From Plantago elongata (taxonomy: Eukaryota > Streptophyta > Magnoliopsida > Lamiales > Plantaginaceae): a DNA stretch of 64,000 nucleotides. The DNA lies in contig JAYMSP010000098.1 in assembly GCA_036897095.1 (NCBI GenBank), forward strand, positions 20,849 through 84,848, in the 5' to 3' direction. A program made the position numbers and the translations under genes. Under the pieces are notes generated by a model, which saw only the letters and a list, made by a program, of their open reading frames with translations, did no database searches and had not been told where the DNA came from. This document shows positions 36,060 through 47,999 of the stretch, piece by piece; position 1 is the first letter of the stretch, and every line of letters starts with the position of its first letter.

Positions 36060-37700
36060 GTTATGAAATTCTCTACTAGTTTATCAACTTTCAGCAAAAT
36101 CATCAGTTATTACGTGCAGAAATAAACAAGCACTTTTTTAAGTGCACAGATCAGAAATCCAACTTATTTTTGAAAATTCCATAAAGAAAAAATAATCATG
36201 AACACTATCTTGAGCGAAAAGATTTACACGTTAAGTAACTTGAATCCTTTCACGATAGTTTCTGGAAGCATAAAAGCACCTATGTCAATGGTCCAAATCA
36301 CTCTAGAGCTCATGCATATCCATCCCCAAATTTGATACCTGAACCTGAAGGATTAAACTTAGGTCAGCTCACGAATAACTGGGAAGTAAATATACATGCC
36401 AATTGCCTAGACATTTATTGACCATTCAATGTGCAGCTCAGGTCTCAAAATTATTCTTGTATTAAAATTTTAAATGCGACTAGCAGAAGAGTCGATTGGC
36501 TGAAGCTTAACTTACTTCCCACAACCTTGTGCCTGGAACTTATCTTAACCTAAACACGAGCTAGTTTGGCTATGTAAAACTCATTCTCAGAATCTCAGTC
36601 TACATAACTTGTGATAGCACAAGCTGATAAACAATGCCATAGCAACCTCTACAAGTCTATCTTTACTGTGAGGTTGAAACCACACTCCATCAGAAGTTGC
36701 TCTAATGCCCATTTCTTTTTCTTGAACTAACTTAATTATGTTTTAACATGAATGTGTGCATTAAACTTCATGTGGGCAAGATATTTAGTGCATCATGCTC
36801 ATATTCATCAAATAACATGTCATAACATAGCGTACATGAAAAAGATATAACTTGGGAACTCAAGGGAACAGAAACAGAACCTAAAACATTGGACAGAAAT
36901 AATTAATTCCGATTTGACGATGGCTATAGGTAAAATCAAGGCACCTTTTTTCTTTCATATGTTTCATGCATGAGTTCTTCATACAACATGAATCATATGT
37001 CTTAAACATCATACAGCATATGCATACATCCAATTCATCACATGGACATGGGTGATGGGACGTAATCATAATCATCATATAGCTACTATGTTAAACCACG
37101 AACATCAAAGAAATATGGATAGTATGCATAGTTAATGCATGACATAAATCATAGTTAAACATAATTGAGCATTAAATACACTTCATATTCATAACCACGG
37201 TGCAAGTTCTAAAGGCTACATGCTCATACTACATGTATCAAGAACAGAGAAATGTCATCCTGAACTTTATATGTAGCATATGCATGTATCATAAATAATA
37301 CAACATGCTTGAACATAAATACCATAGCTTCACCATGATTGAAACTTCTTATTCACTTGCAATTAAAAATTTGTACTGTGGATCTCAAATAAAGTAGCAT
37401 TATCATGAACATTAGACACTAAACATTGCTTGAGCATAAATATGCGAGTTAAGGTCTTAAGGATGACCAATGAATTGCTCTGCTTACAGATTTCTGCAGA
37501 GAAATTAAAGGATAAAAACTTTATAGGCTGGAATCCTCACATTGCAGGTGTTTTTTCCAGTAACGATACAATGCTTCAAAGTTACATGCTTCAGAAGGCT
37601 ATGATAATTATACCCTGCAACTTCAACCACCCAAAACAGAATTGCAGGCTTAGTACGATGTCCCCTCTCCCCGCAGCTGCAATAAATAAATTAGTCTGCA
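36060..37700. other. No gene seen
   Basis: AT-rich. The right end probably holds the 3' untranslated region of the PARN-like gene. Confidence 0.45.
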
Positions 37701-39515
37701 TCAAAGCTCAGCCAGGTTAATAATGTCGTCAGTGTTCCAAGAGATAACTGATTGTTCCTGCTGCACCAGAGCTTCCGAGAGAATTCCAGTATTCCCCAAG
37801 ACTTTATCTAGGCATTCCGCTAGATCTGGTTCCCATAAACCCAACTCACAAACCCTCTTGTATGTCTCATACCCGGTGGCCTTCAGGCCCTTTGAGATTT
37901 CATCGTTCAGCTTATTAGACGCATAAGTTCCAGAATCCATCATGGTGCGGAAACTTTCAGCAATACCGGGAGTCCAGAAAACAACCGCCGCACATGATTT
38001 ATCCACCAAGTGGATGTAAAAACTTTCTGAGGACAATGCATGACAATCAAGTAAAAGACCTTTTATCTTTCCAATGGAAATTCCACCATGTAATCCCCAC
38101 AAGAAAACAAGAGTTCCAGTGCTCACACTTCTATTGTTGCCAGTCCTATTTCCAACATCTTCACCTTTGGAATCCCCATAACTATTCGAGCAAGGATTAA
38201 AAATATTGGAGCGGCACTGAAGAGAAGGAGAGAATTGGATATGATCTCCTTCAGAAGTAAGTTTCAAAATAGAACACAAATTCACAAACAAGTGGCATAT
38301 CTCAAGCACAACATGCCGGTGCATATTAGCTATATCAGTCTCCCCTCTATGAGAAATATCCAAATCTACTGGTGCAAAGAACTTTCTTTTCAGATAGGCA
38401 CTGATCGAAGTAACACTGTCTATTTTATAGGGTCCAACTTCCTGCACGAGATGGTTCACATCAAGTATTTGAGGAAAGACCAAATGAAGAGAACTCCTAA
38501 ATTCATCCATTGTCAGTGGAAGTGAAGAAGAGAGAAACTTTGAATAAATAAATGCAAACTCTTGAAGTGAGTTATGTGCAATAACAGGTTTCCCAGATGT
38601 AGAGATCAACTCTATCACCTCTCTAAATCCACGAACTTGCTTACTCTTCTCGCCAAGTTCCATTAGAAAAGCACTTCTGTCTTCTTCAGAACTCGTCAAA
38701 ACAACACGAACAGCCTGAACTCCCCCCTCTTTTGCCGGAACTTTTATCGGTACAACAGCTACATATTCTTCGATCACCTCGAGTACAAGCTGCACTTGCT
38801 TCTCACTGCAAACATCTATAGTGAGACATGGTCTTGAACCATACTCTCCACTTCCTGATACAAAACGCTTCAGAGAATTGAAGAAAACCTTCTCACCTTT
38901 ACTTGAATCTGAACCTCCTCTACAACAATCTATCCAATTCGAAACTCGAGTTCTAATACTTCGCATAAAAAGAGAATCTGCAAGCGAATTCTTTTCGAAA
39001 GACTGCTTAACAAAGCCACCCAAATGCTCAACTTGAACTTTCTCTAACAACTCGTGCTCTCTAGACAAGTACGATATACCATCACGTATGCAAGCATTAA
39101 AGTCAAAACCTTGATGCACCATTGAACTCAAAAACGACGATTGGCATGAGAAAGCGTAACTAGGGATGTTAAGCTTCAACTCATCCCTAGGGAACAAATG
39201 GAAATTATACGGATGAGCAATTAGGTTTGAAGCTTTGTAAGAAAAGGGGCAAACCGCGAATTGAAGAACATGAAAATTCTGAGCTGAGCGTTTGGCTTTG
39301 AGGTAAGCTATCTCGGCCGTATCAAAAGGGAGAACCTTTTGCCACAAGGAGGAGAAAGCGCCGGTTTTCTGCAGGGAAAGTGCGACGAAATCGGAATTGG
39401 AGAGGTGGGTTTTGAGGTTTGTAAGCTCCTCGTTGAAATTGGATTTGGTCACCTGCTTTATGGAGTCCTGCCATTTGTTGGGTTGGGTGGAGAAGAAGCG
39501 TTTGTAGAAGAGCAT
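37701..39515 (-). CDS. PARN-like protein (poly(A)-specific ribonuclease family), catalytic residues altered
   Basis: A single open frame of 604 residues. The N-terminus MLFYKRFFST is basic and hydroxylated, as in mitochondrial presequences. Residues 41-55 align with the Exo I region of PARN, VLQFAVCPFSYK and CQSSFLSSMVHQGFDFN (about 83-140) with its RNase D-like fold. A region near 300-320 (KPVIAHNSLQEF) matches human KLVVGHNMLLDV, and LVFPQILDVNHL follows. A C-terminal part (about 465-560) corresponds to the RRM-like segment. The DEDD acids are not kept: the Exo I D-x-E position reads S-x-Q, and Exo II D reads E. Plant PARN acts on poly(A) of mitochondrial mRNA; this paralogue type may bind rather than cut. 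The start is chosen as the first ATG. Confidence 0.85.
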   Translation of the reverse strand: MLFYKRFFSTQPNKWQDSIKQVTKSNFNEELTNLKTHLSNSDFVALSLQKTGAFSSLWQKVLPFDTAEIAYLKAKRSAQNFHVLQFAVCPFSYKASNLIAHPYNFHLFPRDELKLNIPSYAFSCQSSFLSSMVHQGFDFNACIRDGISYLSREHELLEKVQVEHLGGFVKQSFEKNSLADSLFMRSIRTRVSNWIDCCRGGSDSSKGEKVFFNSLKRFVSGSGEYGSRPCLTIDVCSEKQVQLVLEVIEEYVAVVPIKVPAKEGGVQAVRVVLTSSEEDRSAFLMELGEKSKQVRGFREVIELISTSGKPVIAHNSLQEFAFIYSKFLSSSLPLTMDEFRSSLHLVFPQILDVNHLVQEVGPYKIDSVTSISAYLKRKFFAPVDLDISHRGETDIANMHRHVVLEICHLFVNLCSILKLTSEGDHIQFSPSLQCRSNIFNPCSNSYGDSKGEDVGNRTGNNRSVSTGTLVFLWGLHGGISIGKIKGLLLDCHALSSESFYIHLVDKSCAAVVFWTPGIAESFRTMMDSGTYASNKLNDEISKGLKATGYETYKRVCELGLWEPDLAECLDKVLGNTGILSEALVQQEQSVISWNTDDIINLAEL

Positions 39516-40114
39516 TTATGGATTTTGGTACCTTTTGGCTCAGATTTCTTCACTGTAATGTGTTAATTTCTCGTTGTAGTGTGGATGGAGAAGCTGCTTA
39601 TCACGGTGGCTGATGCTTGAGTAGATTTGAAACTGTAATCTTGTTCGGTGAGTGAAAGGAAGAAGAACACTACGGCTCAAGGAAAGAGTGAAAGATGGCT
39701 AGGTCTACTATTGGAGTGTCATAAATCATCCCATAATTTTTCTGATAATTTAGTTCATTTGTTAAATGTGTTATATAAAAATAAATAAGATACCAATTGT
39801 AAATTAAACGTTTACATAAACGTAACAAGCTTATTACGATAATATCTTCATCGAGTTAATAAGTTTGTGATAAACATGACTTTATTGTGATTTAATTTGA
39901 TGTGGTCGGATAGACTAGATCGAACCGGAAGGTGAGAAGTTTATAAACTTTAGTTCAAGGGCTACTATAAGTATATTTGGGAGAGGGTTTACGCCTTCTG
40001 GATTAATAAACTATGAACATAAAATTGAAGTGATAAACTATGAACATAAAGTTGAAGTTTCTTTAACCGTATTATATTAGGGAAACAAATTTGACGTATA
40101 ATTCAACAACCTAA
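39516..40114. promoter_or_regulatory. Upstream region of the PARN-like gene
   Basis: Non-coding DNA before the first ATG. No promoter element stands out. Confidence 0.3.
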
Positions 40115-41450
40115 CTTTTTTCTTAGTCGCATTCTTAAGGCAAAATATTTTTCAAATTGTGATATGCTAGATGCTAAGTCAAGTCCGAATGCCTCCTACA
40201 CTTGGAAATCGATTTATGGGTCCCTGGAACTGGTTAAGTCAGGTCTAATCTGGCATATAGGCAACGGGGAGTCAGTGAGCGTGTGGGGTGATAGCTGGGT
40301 CCCTGGTACGTTCAATCGCAAACCTCTGACGCCAGATTTGTACGACATCGGTGACACGGCTGTAGCTAACTTTTTGAAGCCGGATGGTATGGGCTGGGAT
40401 GTGAATCTGTTGAATTGCGTCTTCTAGGACTGCAATGTGGAGGAGATTTTGCGTATTCCCATCACCCGAATTAGTACTGTAGATTCTAGTCGCTGGTTCT
40501 TTAATAAGAATGGATACTACTCGGTCCATACTGCTTATTATCAAGCCTGGGACTTGAAAAAACAGAAGCAGGCCCCTGTTGCATCTACATCTGTTGTGGT
40601 CGAAAGGGATTGGAACTTCGTTTGGAAACTTGATATACCCAATAAAATTCGGGTGTTCTTATGGCGTCTTCTCCATAACGGCCTTCCTGTTTTGTAAAAT
40701 CTGGAACACCGTAATATTCAAGTGGACAATCTCTGTCCATTGTGTTTACAAGCTAATGAAACTGTGATGCATATCTTTTACCATTGCCATTTTGCACGAC
40801 TTATCTGGGCATTATCTAACTTACCCGCAAGAGCTTTTGTATCTAGCTGTACTGATTGTTGGGGATGGATACAGGATGTTAAACAGGTGTTCAACCGAGA
40901 TCAATTCAAGTTGTTCATTTGTATCTGTTGGAGCTTGTGGTACACACGCAACGGAGTGTTGCATGACCGAAAGCAACCTGATGCACAATCTGTGGTGCAT
41001 TTTGCAGCGGACTTCTTGAAAAGATATACGGAGGCTAAGCTACAGTACACCACTACTCGGCCACCTGAATCTCCACAAGTTTGGGTGGCTCCCTCAGGTC
41101 TGTCCATCAAAATTAATGTTGATGCTGCCATGCTGCTATCTTTCGAAATGCAGCTGGGCTGGAAATCTTAGCCAGGAACTCGAGTGGATCTGTAATGGCA
41201 TGGCGTCAGCGGGTTGCTCATTATATCCTGTGTCCTGATACTGCGGAGATGCTTGCTGTGTTGGAAGGGGTCCAATTAGCCATTGATTCCGGATGGCAGC
41301 AGGTCATTATTGAGAAACTTGTTACTTTATTTCACTCTATTTCTTTTCAGCATACTGCTAGATTAGCAAATTCTTTGGCACATGATTTAGCCACTAGTTC
41401 AGTTAGTAATCTAGATGGTACTCAGATAGCTTCATTATTTCTGATGTAAA
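40115..41450 (+). mobile_element. L1-type LINE fragment, 3' part of ORF2
   Basis: Plus-strand frames give LSRILKAKYF, ASYTWKSIYGSLELVKSGLI and WHIGNGESVSVWGDSWVPG, then after a stop DSSRWFFNKNGYYSVHTAYY, then RDWNFVWKLDIPNKIRVFLW and the zinc block CPLCLQANETVMHIFYHC. RNase H follows (SIKINVDAAM; then, in another frame, EMLAVLEGVQLAIDSGWQQV and ARLANSLAHDLATSS). Stops at 40425 and 40697 and a frameshift near 41150 show it is dead. It is 5'-truncated and belongs to the same general class as the LINE at 29.3-30.5 kb. Confidence 0.85.
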
Positions 41451-42875
41451 TCTCTGTTTCGATTTTCTAATGGAAGGATGACATCTTGGCGTAAAACAAA
41501 AAAGTTCCAAGGGATTTTACTAAAAGTATTATTTCGTGATGCCCTCAACTCTGTCATAATGAATTCAAGTTATTGTGAAGGTCAAGTGGATAACTTGGAT
41601 GATTACACCCACCTTCAAATATCAATGTTATTTATTTTTTACATTTTACTTTTGACAACTTGTTTATCTATATAATAAAAGTAGAATCACCTACCGAAAT
41701 TACACAAACAAACACGTAATTATAAAAGAGAATTTCACACTCTGAAAAGTTAGTAGCAACAATTACTTGTATCACCGTGCATATACAGTTCAAATTCAAA
41801 TCTTATCAAATATTTAAATGACATGTATAACATACGAGATAAGACATCACATTATCACTTGACTATATGCTTGCTTGGTTTTCATGTTAACTTTTCTCAT
41901 TTTCCTCTTGTGAAATCTCAATTTAACTTTTTGTCACTTTAAATTAAAATTTATCTCATAATTTATTTAAAAATAAGTCTCAAACGAGACCACCATTAAA
42001 CAAAAATATAAAAGGCTAACTATCATTAATTATACAATCACTTCAAATAAAAAATTAGCTACTAAACTAACTCAATCCAACCAAGACTTAGAAAGTCGAT
42101 CATTCTAAATTGGTCAATATATGTTGACATTTTAACCCACATTCTATATTAATGACACAAAAACTTAAACACATAGAAACAAAATCCTCTCTATAAAACT
42201 TTTTCTCGCCGAAAAACACTCGATTCTCGCTGAAAAAGTTTGAACTCGCCATAAAAGGCTCAAGTTCGCCGGAAACAACTCAAAAAGCGGTCGATCACAC
42301 CGGAAACAACATCACAAAGGTATGAAAAGTTAGCTCTCGACCTAGTTTTTGTGAAATCCGTGATTATTTTGATGAATTTCATCTCGTATACACTTTTTTT
42401 CTCTTGAAATCTATCCAAATTGATTGAACCACGTTTGAAATCGATGAAATGAACTATATGAAGGTATGATAAAGTTGAATTTCTTCTGATTTATGTGAAA
42501 TTGATGTGTATTATAATGATGTTTATATTCAGATCTGGTATCTTAACCAATTGTTGTTCGGATTCAAAACAGATCTGAAAAATCTCATACAACAGCGATA
42601 AAATGTTCTTGATTATATATGTAATGTTTTGACTTATTTTGTGTAATGTTTTGGCTTATATGTCGGATGTTCAATAAAACAGAGTATATAAATATATGCT
42701 CCGAAATTTGTGTTTGTACTACGATTTTGTTATTATGCGTCGATCTACTCAAATTATGTTTGTATGTAAGTTTCAACAATGTTTTCATTCAAATGTTAAT
42801 TGATTGAATGGTTTTTTTTACAATAGCAGTTGAAATTCGAAAACAGCTTTGAAAAATCGCGTATAACTGTTGTAG
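41451..42875. other. No gene seen
   Basis: AT-rich. Near 41668 TCTATATAATAAAAG resembles plant Helitron 5' ends, but no 3' hairpin/CTRR end was found to pair with it. Confidence 0.4.
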
Positions 42876-42876
42876 C

Positions 42877-43370
42877 TAATATGTGCAATGTTGTCGCTTA
42901 TGCATGTAATGTTATATGTGATATGTAACATGTAATACATGCAATAGTTCTAATAATATGTGTTATGTGTTTTATACAATGTGCTACATTACTTGTGTAA
43001 TGTTCTTACCGTATATCTGTAATATTTTGTAAATATGCAGTGTACAACTACATCAATATGTTATGTGTTGTCGACGATGTTCTACGTTATTTGTATACTG
43101 TTTTATATCTATCTCTGTGATATTTTTGTAATGTGCATTGTATGATGTTACATCAATATTCTATTTGTTTTTTACAATGTTGTATGTTATATGCGTAATG
43201 TTTTTTGACGTATCTCTGTAATGTTTTCGTAAATTTGCACTGTTACGTTAATGTTTTTACGTATTGTTTACAATGTTCTATGTTACTAATGTAATGTTCT
43301 TCTCGTATCTCTATGTTAATCTCTATAATGCTTTCGAAAACATACAATGTAAATGTTCTACGTTATTTTT
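42877..43370. repeat. Degenerate ~98-bp tandem repeat (TAATGTT-rich)
   Basis: Units begin CAATGT(T/G)... at about 42977, 43075, 43175 and 43271 (spacing 98, 100 and 96), with a probable decayed unit before them. Each carries, in order, a 'TACGTTA' block, 'TGTAATGTT', 'GTATCTCTGTAAT', 'GTAAAT.TGCA' and 'ATTTTTATGTGTTGTTTA'-like segments. More irregular GTAATGTT-type copies extend to about 42600 and 44060. Confidence 0.6.
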
Positions 43371-44165
43371 GTAATGTGCTATATATTCAATGTTCCTCAC
43401 TCATATACGGGTAATGTTATACTTGCATTAATATCTCAGGTGTTATGTCTTATTTCGTGATGTTTATTATATATATATCACTAATGTTTTAAACTACATA
43501 AATAATATTTTGTTCAATATTTCTGGTGATAAATGATTCATCAATCACGTCAATGTCGACTTCCTTTACATAAAGTAAAATAATGAAAAGCACTGAATTC
43601 TCTTGATGCTAACTACACAAAAATGAAAGACCAAAAATAAAAAGTTGGTAACAAATTCAAGCGGGAAAAGTAAATTACTACTGAGTTTGGAGATAAGTTT
43701 CGAAATGAGCATTTATTATAATGAACATGTTGCCATACTGTACTTGAAAATGAATGCCATTGTAATTGAATGTAACAAATGGTATGTCTTATATAATTAA
43801 TTTTGTTGATTATATATGTAATGTTACTCTTTATCTTCGTGATGTTATTAAATATAACACCAGCTTAACTCCAAATGTTCCTACTTATATTGTTAATATT
43901 TTTATTTATAAATTTAAAATGTTCATTATTTAATATGATATACTATTATAACTGAATATTGAATATGTCATAATGTAATGAATGAATATATGCATGATAT
44001 TTATTAGAAATGTTCTTACTAATAATTCAAATGTTCTTTTTATTTCAGTAATGTTCTTAACTATATAATTGAGTCGATTTGGTGACCCGTGAAATGAATC
44101 AAACCGGCCAAGTGACCCGAGAAAATGGAAATGAGTTGTGGTAAAGAGTCCTAAGAGTTAAAGAA
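43371..44165. other. No gene seen; region before the first NFD6-like copy
   Basis: AT-rich, with irregular AATGTT motifs. Homology to the other NFD6-like copies starts only at about 44168. Confidence 0.5.
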
Positions 44166-44265
44166 GAACAAACAGCACCTTACTAGCAAGGGTTCTACAG
44201 AGCAGGCACCAGAGTGATAAACCCTTGTGATTCTCTCTCTCCAGAAAAACGCTGCTAATCTAGCA

Positions 44266-46346
44266 ATGTCTTTTGCCGCCGCATCAACAGCCGCTCGATC
44301 AGCTTTCCGTTCTTCCGCCGCCCGTAGTGCGGCGGTGAGAGTCGGATCTCAAGCCAGATCGTCGCCGTTCCGCCTCCCCTCCCGTACTCCTCTAGTAGCT
44401 CCCCGCATCTTCCGGTAATACTACTTTTCCAATCAGTTTTGCGTTCAATTCAATTCAATTGGTTCATTTCTAACTCTATTTCATCAATTTGTGTAGGTCT
44501 CCCGTTGAATTGAGTGCCTGTTTGGATTCATTTCAGCCGTTCCACACCGCCACTTCTTCCGCATTGATGACTTCGATGCTCAATGCCTCCAGCTGCGGTT
44601 TTGCTTGGCTTCCTGATGGTGCGTACTACTTTCCACCTAACCTTTACAATTCTGCTTGCATTTCGTTCCGTTCAGTCTGTCACTAGTCGAGTACTTGGAT
44701 AACTACATTGTGATTGTTTTAAGTCGATGAATCGTTTATTGGCTGTGTGAAATTGTTGGAGCTACTAGCCTTATCTGATTACTTGTGAATTTCTCTACTG
44801 TTTTGTGTGTTGTTCATAGTTTCCTGTCTTATTTATGTGAGCTAGGAGTAGAAGATTAACTCGATAAATTTGCTTGCGGTAGAACAATTCAACTTTCATT
44901 CTGTGTTGTTGCTACTGAATTAGAAGATATTAGTACACCACTAGTTTGCCTGCTCTGATAGATGGAGGGTGTGTGTCTGTGAACTATAGTTTCAGGAGAA
45001 AGTTACTAGAAAAGAGTTCTTCAGCTTTCGAGAATGTCACTCTAGTTCGTGTGATAACTACATTGTGTTTTAAGCCGATGAATTGTTTATTGGTTCTGAT
45101 TGATAGCTCTGTGAAATCGTTTTAGCTACGTGGTTTATCAGACTGTTTAGTTTGTTGTTGATAGTTTCATAAGTTTGCTAACATTTCAAAATTTCATTCT
45201 ATGTTGGTATCCCAAAATTAGAAGATGTGAAGGAATATTATACAACTGTTCTGATATAGGGAGTGTGAACTATAGTTTCAGGATGAATTACTACCTACTA
45301 GAGCATAGTCTTCAGCTTTTGAGAATATCACTCTTGTTCTTGTGCTCAAAATATTTATGACTGTTTGGTATAGAGTTAGAAGAGTGAGTTAAGGGGGGAA
45401 AAAAAGTTGATGGATAATAACTGAGTTAAAGTGAGTTATAAAAAAAATGGTATTTTATGTAGATTTAAAATTTATAGAGTTTGTAGGGTTGTTATATAGG
45501 TGTGTAAGAATAAAGTGATGTGTTTGATAGTTTTAAAGGTTATTTAATTGGTTTAAATGTTATTGATTGGTTTAAGATTGCTAGTTTGATTGAAAATGTA
45601 AAGAGGAAGTAAGAATTGGGTAGAAAGGGAATGATGATTGTTTGGTGGAGAAAAAATTGAATTTAATCTTTTACCTGTAGAAGATACAAAATAAATACCC
45701 TGAAACATTTTAACGTATGAATAAGCTTGTTTATGATGTCTGATGGCAAAGTTGATTCCCTGCAAGTAATGGATATACTTTGCATTTTGTTTTCATGTTA
45801 TTGTTCGGTCATGTCTATCCTCAAAACCCTATTTCCTAAATACGATTTAAAAGATGCCATCTTCATTCTTCTTTGGTAGGTTACTAAATGAAGATGGAGA
45901 AGCAGCAATGGAGTGGCTTTTTTTATATTTCTTTCAGAACTTGGATACATGAAGGCATCATTGATTTGAACTTAGATGACATGCTTTGGATATTTTTACG
46001 TACCAGTAAATCAATAATGTTCATCTGTTATATGTATCTCAGTAGGTTTATAAAACTCTGTTTTGTAGAGCTCTTTGCCTATGAATTGAATTTATATGCC
46101 TGAACCATTTCTTCCCTGTTCTCTTCTGTCCCCATTTTCATTATTAAGAATTGACATGTCCATCTGAGTTGATAACATCTTAGATTTGAAACCAATCCCA
46201 AGTGATCGAAACTTACACTTTCTTTTTCACTCAAGCAGCTTGCAATGACGATTTCTGATGAATCTGTGGAGGAACTAGGAAGTACTATATGTATCCAAAC
46301 TTACACTTTCTTTTTCACTTAAGCAGCTTGCAATGACGATGTCTGA
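44266..46346 (+). CDS. NFD6-like gene, copy A1 (with two alternative terminal exons)
   Basis: Exon 1 is 44266-44414, intron 44415-44496 (GT..AG), exon 2 44497-44618, and the terminal exon begins at 46239 or 46327. The protein is 96 residues: MSFAAASTAARSAFRSSAAR, a typical mitochondrial presequence rich in A, S and R, then SPFRLPSRTPLVAPRIFRSP, then ELSACLDS, FHTATSSALMTSMLNAS, and the end ACNDDF or ACNDDV. This matches the NUCLEAR FUSION DEFECTIVE 6 family (mitochondrial; NFD6 of Arabidopsis is needed for polar nuclei fusion). In-frame upstream codons give no ATG, which fixes the start. Introns carry a ~400-bp insertion. The 3' exon is duplicated (see findings). Likely functional, expression unknown. 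Confidence 0.85.
45358..45755. mobile_element. Insertion in the second intron of copy A1, MITE-like
   Basis: Copies A1 and B1 align on both sides (…TCAAAATA… and …ATGGATATACTTTGCATTTTG…), but about 400 bp of this stretch have no partner in B1. It opens TGACTGTTTGGTATAGA and shares blocks with 22350-22745. It encodes nothing recognisable. Confidence 0.5.
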
Positions 46347-46385
46347 TGAATCTGTGGAGGAACTAGGAAGTACTATATGTATCCA
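46210..46385 (+). repeat. 88-bp tandem duplication holding the terminal exon of copy A1
   Basis: Two near-identical units, offset 88 bp, each hold a pyrimidine tract, the acceptor AAGCAG, and the exon CTTGCAATGACGAT(T/G)TCTGA. They differ mainly at the last residue codon (TTC or GTC). Confidence 0.9.
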
Positions 46386-46899
46386 AACTTGATTTAATAA
46401 ACATGAGGGTGGGAAATGAAGCAAAGTAATGATTGTGAGATGGAGTATTGGTCTCTATCTGTTTCCAGGATTGATCATGTTCTTAATGTTACCCCTTTTT
46501 CTTCAATTTTATGTTTGCGTATGTGATAAGATGTCAGTGATGATTGTTCTCCCCTTGTTCTGATCTTATGTATTGCTTTTTGACAAAATTCGATCAAGAT
46601 TAAGAGGGCATTCCCAGCTTATATACACATTTCCTTGCACGCAGTGATTAGCTTTGAAAGGTCTAGAAATGCAGTAAAACCTTTTTAATTACACTTCTGA
46701 AATACCGTACATTTATCTATTTAAATGTGTTTTTCATACCAAGAAATGTGACCATTAGTATGCTATTTGGACACACATTTGGATCAACCCAAATACAACA
46801 AGTCCTTTTACATAGCAGCAGAATTGCATCTTTACAAGCTGCAGACCACCTTCAGGTATTTTGAAAAGCCACATGTGATGTGACTTGAAATGTAGCTCC

Positions 46900-47990
46900 C
46901 AAATTGTTGTAATAACACGGTGCTCATGAATAACTGCACTAGAAGCGGTCAGACATTTAACACCCCTTTACATCAGCCCTTGGATTCGAATTCAAATTTA
47001 TATTATGAAGGCTTAAATTTATAACTATAAGAAATATTTTGTTACAAAAAAATTTGAATGACTAAGATATAGTAATTCAGCGTTGCTGGTCGGGTGCTTG
47101 TAAGCAAATGTTGCTACCTCCTTTAGGCGATGTTTGGTTGCATTATACCATGATTCTTCATGGCAGCATTTTGCCAACAATATGCCTCAAAATTGAGTAT
47201 GCAATAGCTATGCCGATTTTCATATTCTCATATATATTTAATACTTCACAAAATTTTGTTGGGCCATAATAATTGAACAACTGCTATACCAGGCCGAATT
47301 TGGCATGATGGACACCAGATAAATGTGGCATTATGGAATTGACATAGGCCTCCAGCTACAAAACCCATCAATTACAAGCCAGACCGTGAGCTATGCGATG
47401 GGCAATGCCATGAACAAGTTATTTTCTGATTCTGGGTTAAACACAAGTATTAGCATGTTAAAGTGCTCAAGAAGCATGGCATAGACAAATCAAACAGCGC
47501 CTTAGTGCCATGAGAAACAAAGTAAGGCGCCATGAGAAACAAAGTAGGTAACCTTCTTTCGAGTAAATCTGGGTTAAGCCATCTCTTATCACAGTATTCT
47601 TCTCATTGACCTCCAAGTGCAGCATCATGTGGTTTCTCAATTTCTAGTAGTGTTTCTGGTTCGAGCACAATAACATAGCTTGAAGGCATCCTTTAGCAAA
47701 CACACTAAATAAATTGATAAAGTGTACTTCGTGAGCACATAAATCAATACTTAAAAGGAGAATTTAGATTTAGTGCAAAAGGTAAGCTCTGATAGTCCAT
47801 TAGATAAGAAGATTTAAGATGAGGGAGTGGGTGCTTGAATGGCCATAAAAACTTTTATGTTTTAAACAAAAAAACATTTAACATGTATAAATAATTATTA
47901 TATTTATCTTTTAGACTGTGAAAGACATCTCTACTTTGAGTGTCGAGTGCGTGATTTCAGTGTAAAATTATTTATCAAATAAGTTTTCGA
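46900..47990. other. No gene seen
   Basis: Spacer after the A1 3' region. Part of it (about 46860-46910) still matches the copy A2 downstream region. Confidence 0.45.
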
Positions 47991-47999
47991 AGTAAATTG

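Noticed and set aside
41665-44060. A Helitron starting at TCTATATAATAAAAG (41668)
   Set aside because: No matching 3' hairpin and CTRR end could be found, and AT-rich DNA gives such starts by chance.
44227-44265. Longer NFD6-like proteins starting upstream of the ATG
   Set aside because: The upstream codon is GTG, not ATG; the ATG at 44266 (and 53614) is conserved and gives a normal presequence.
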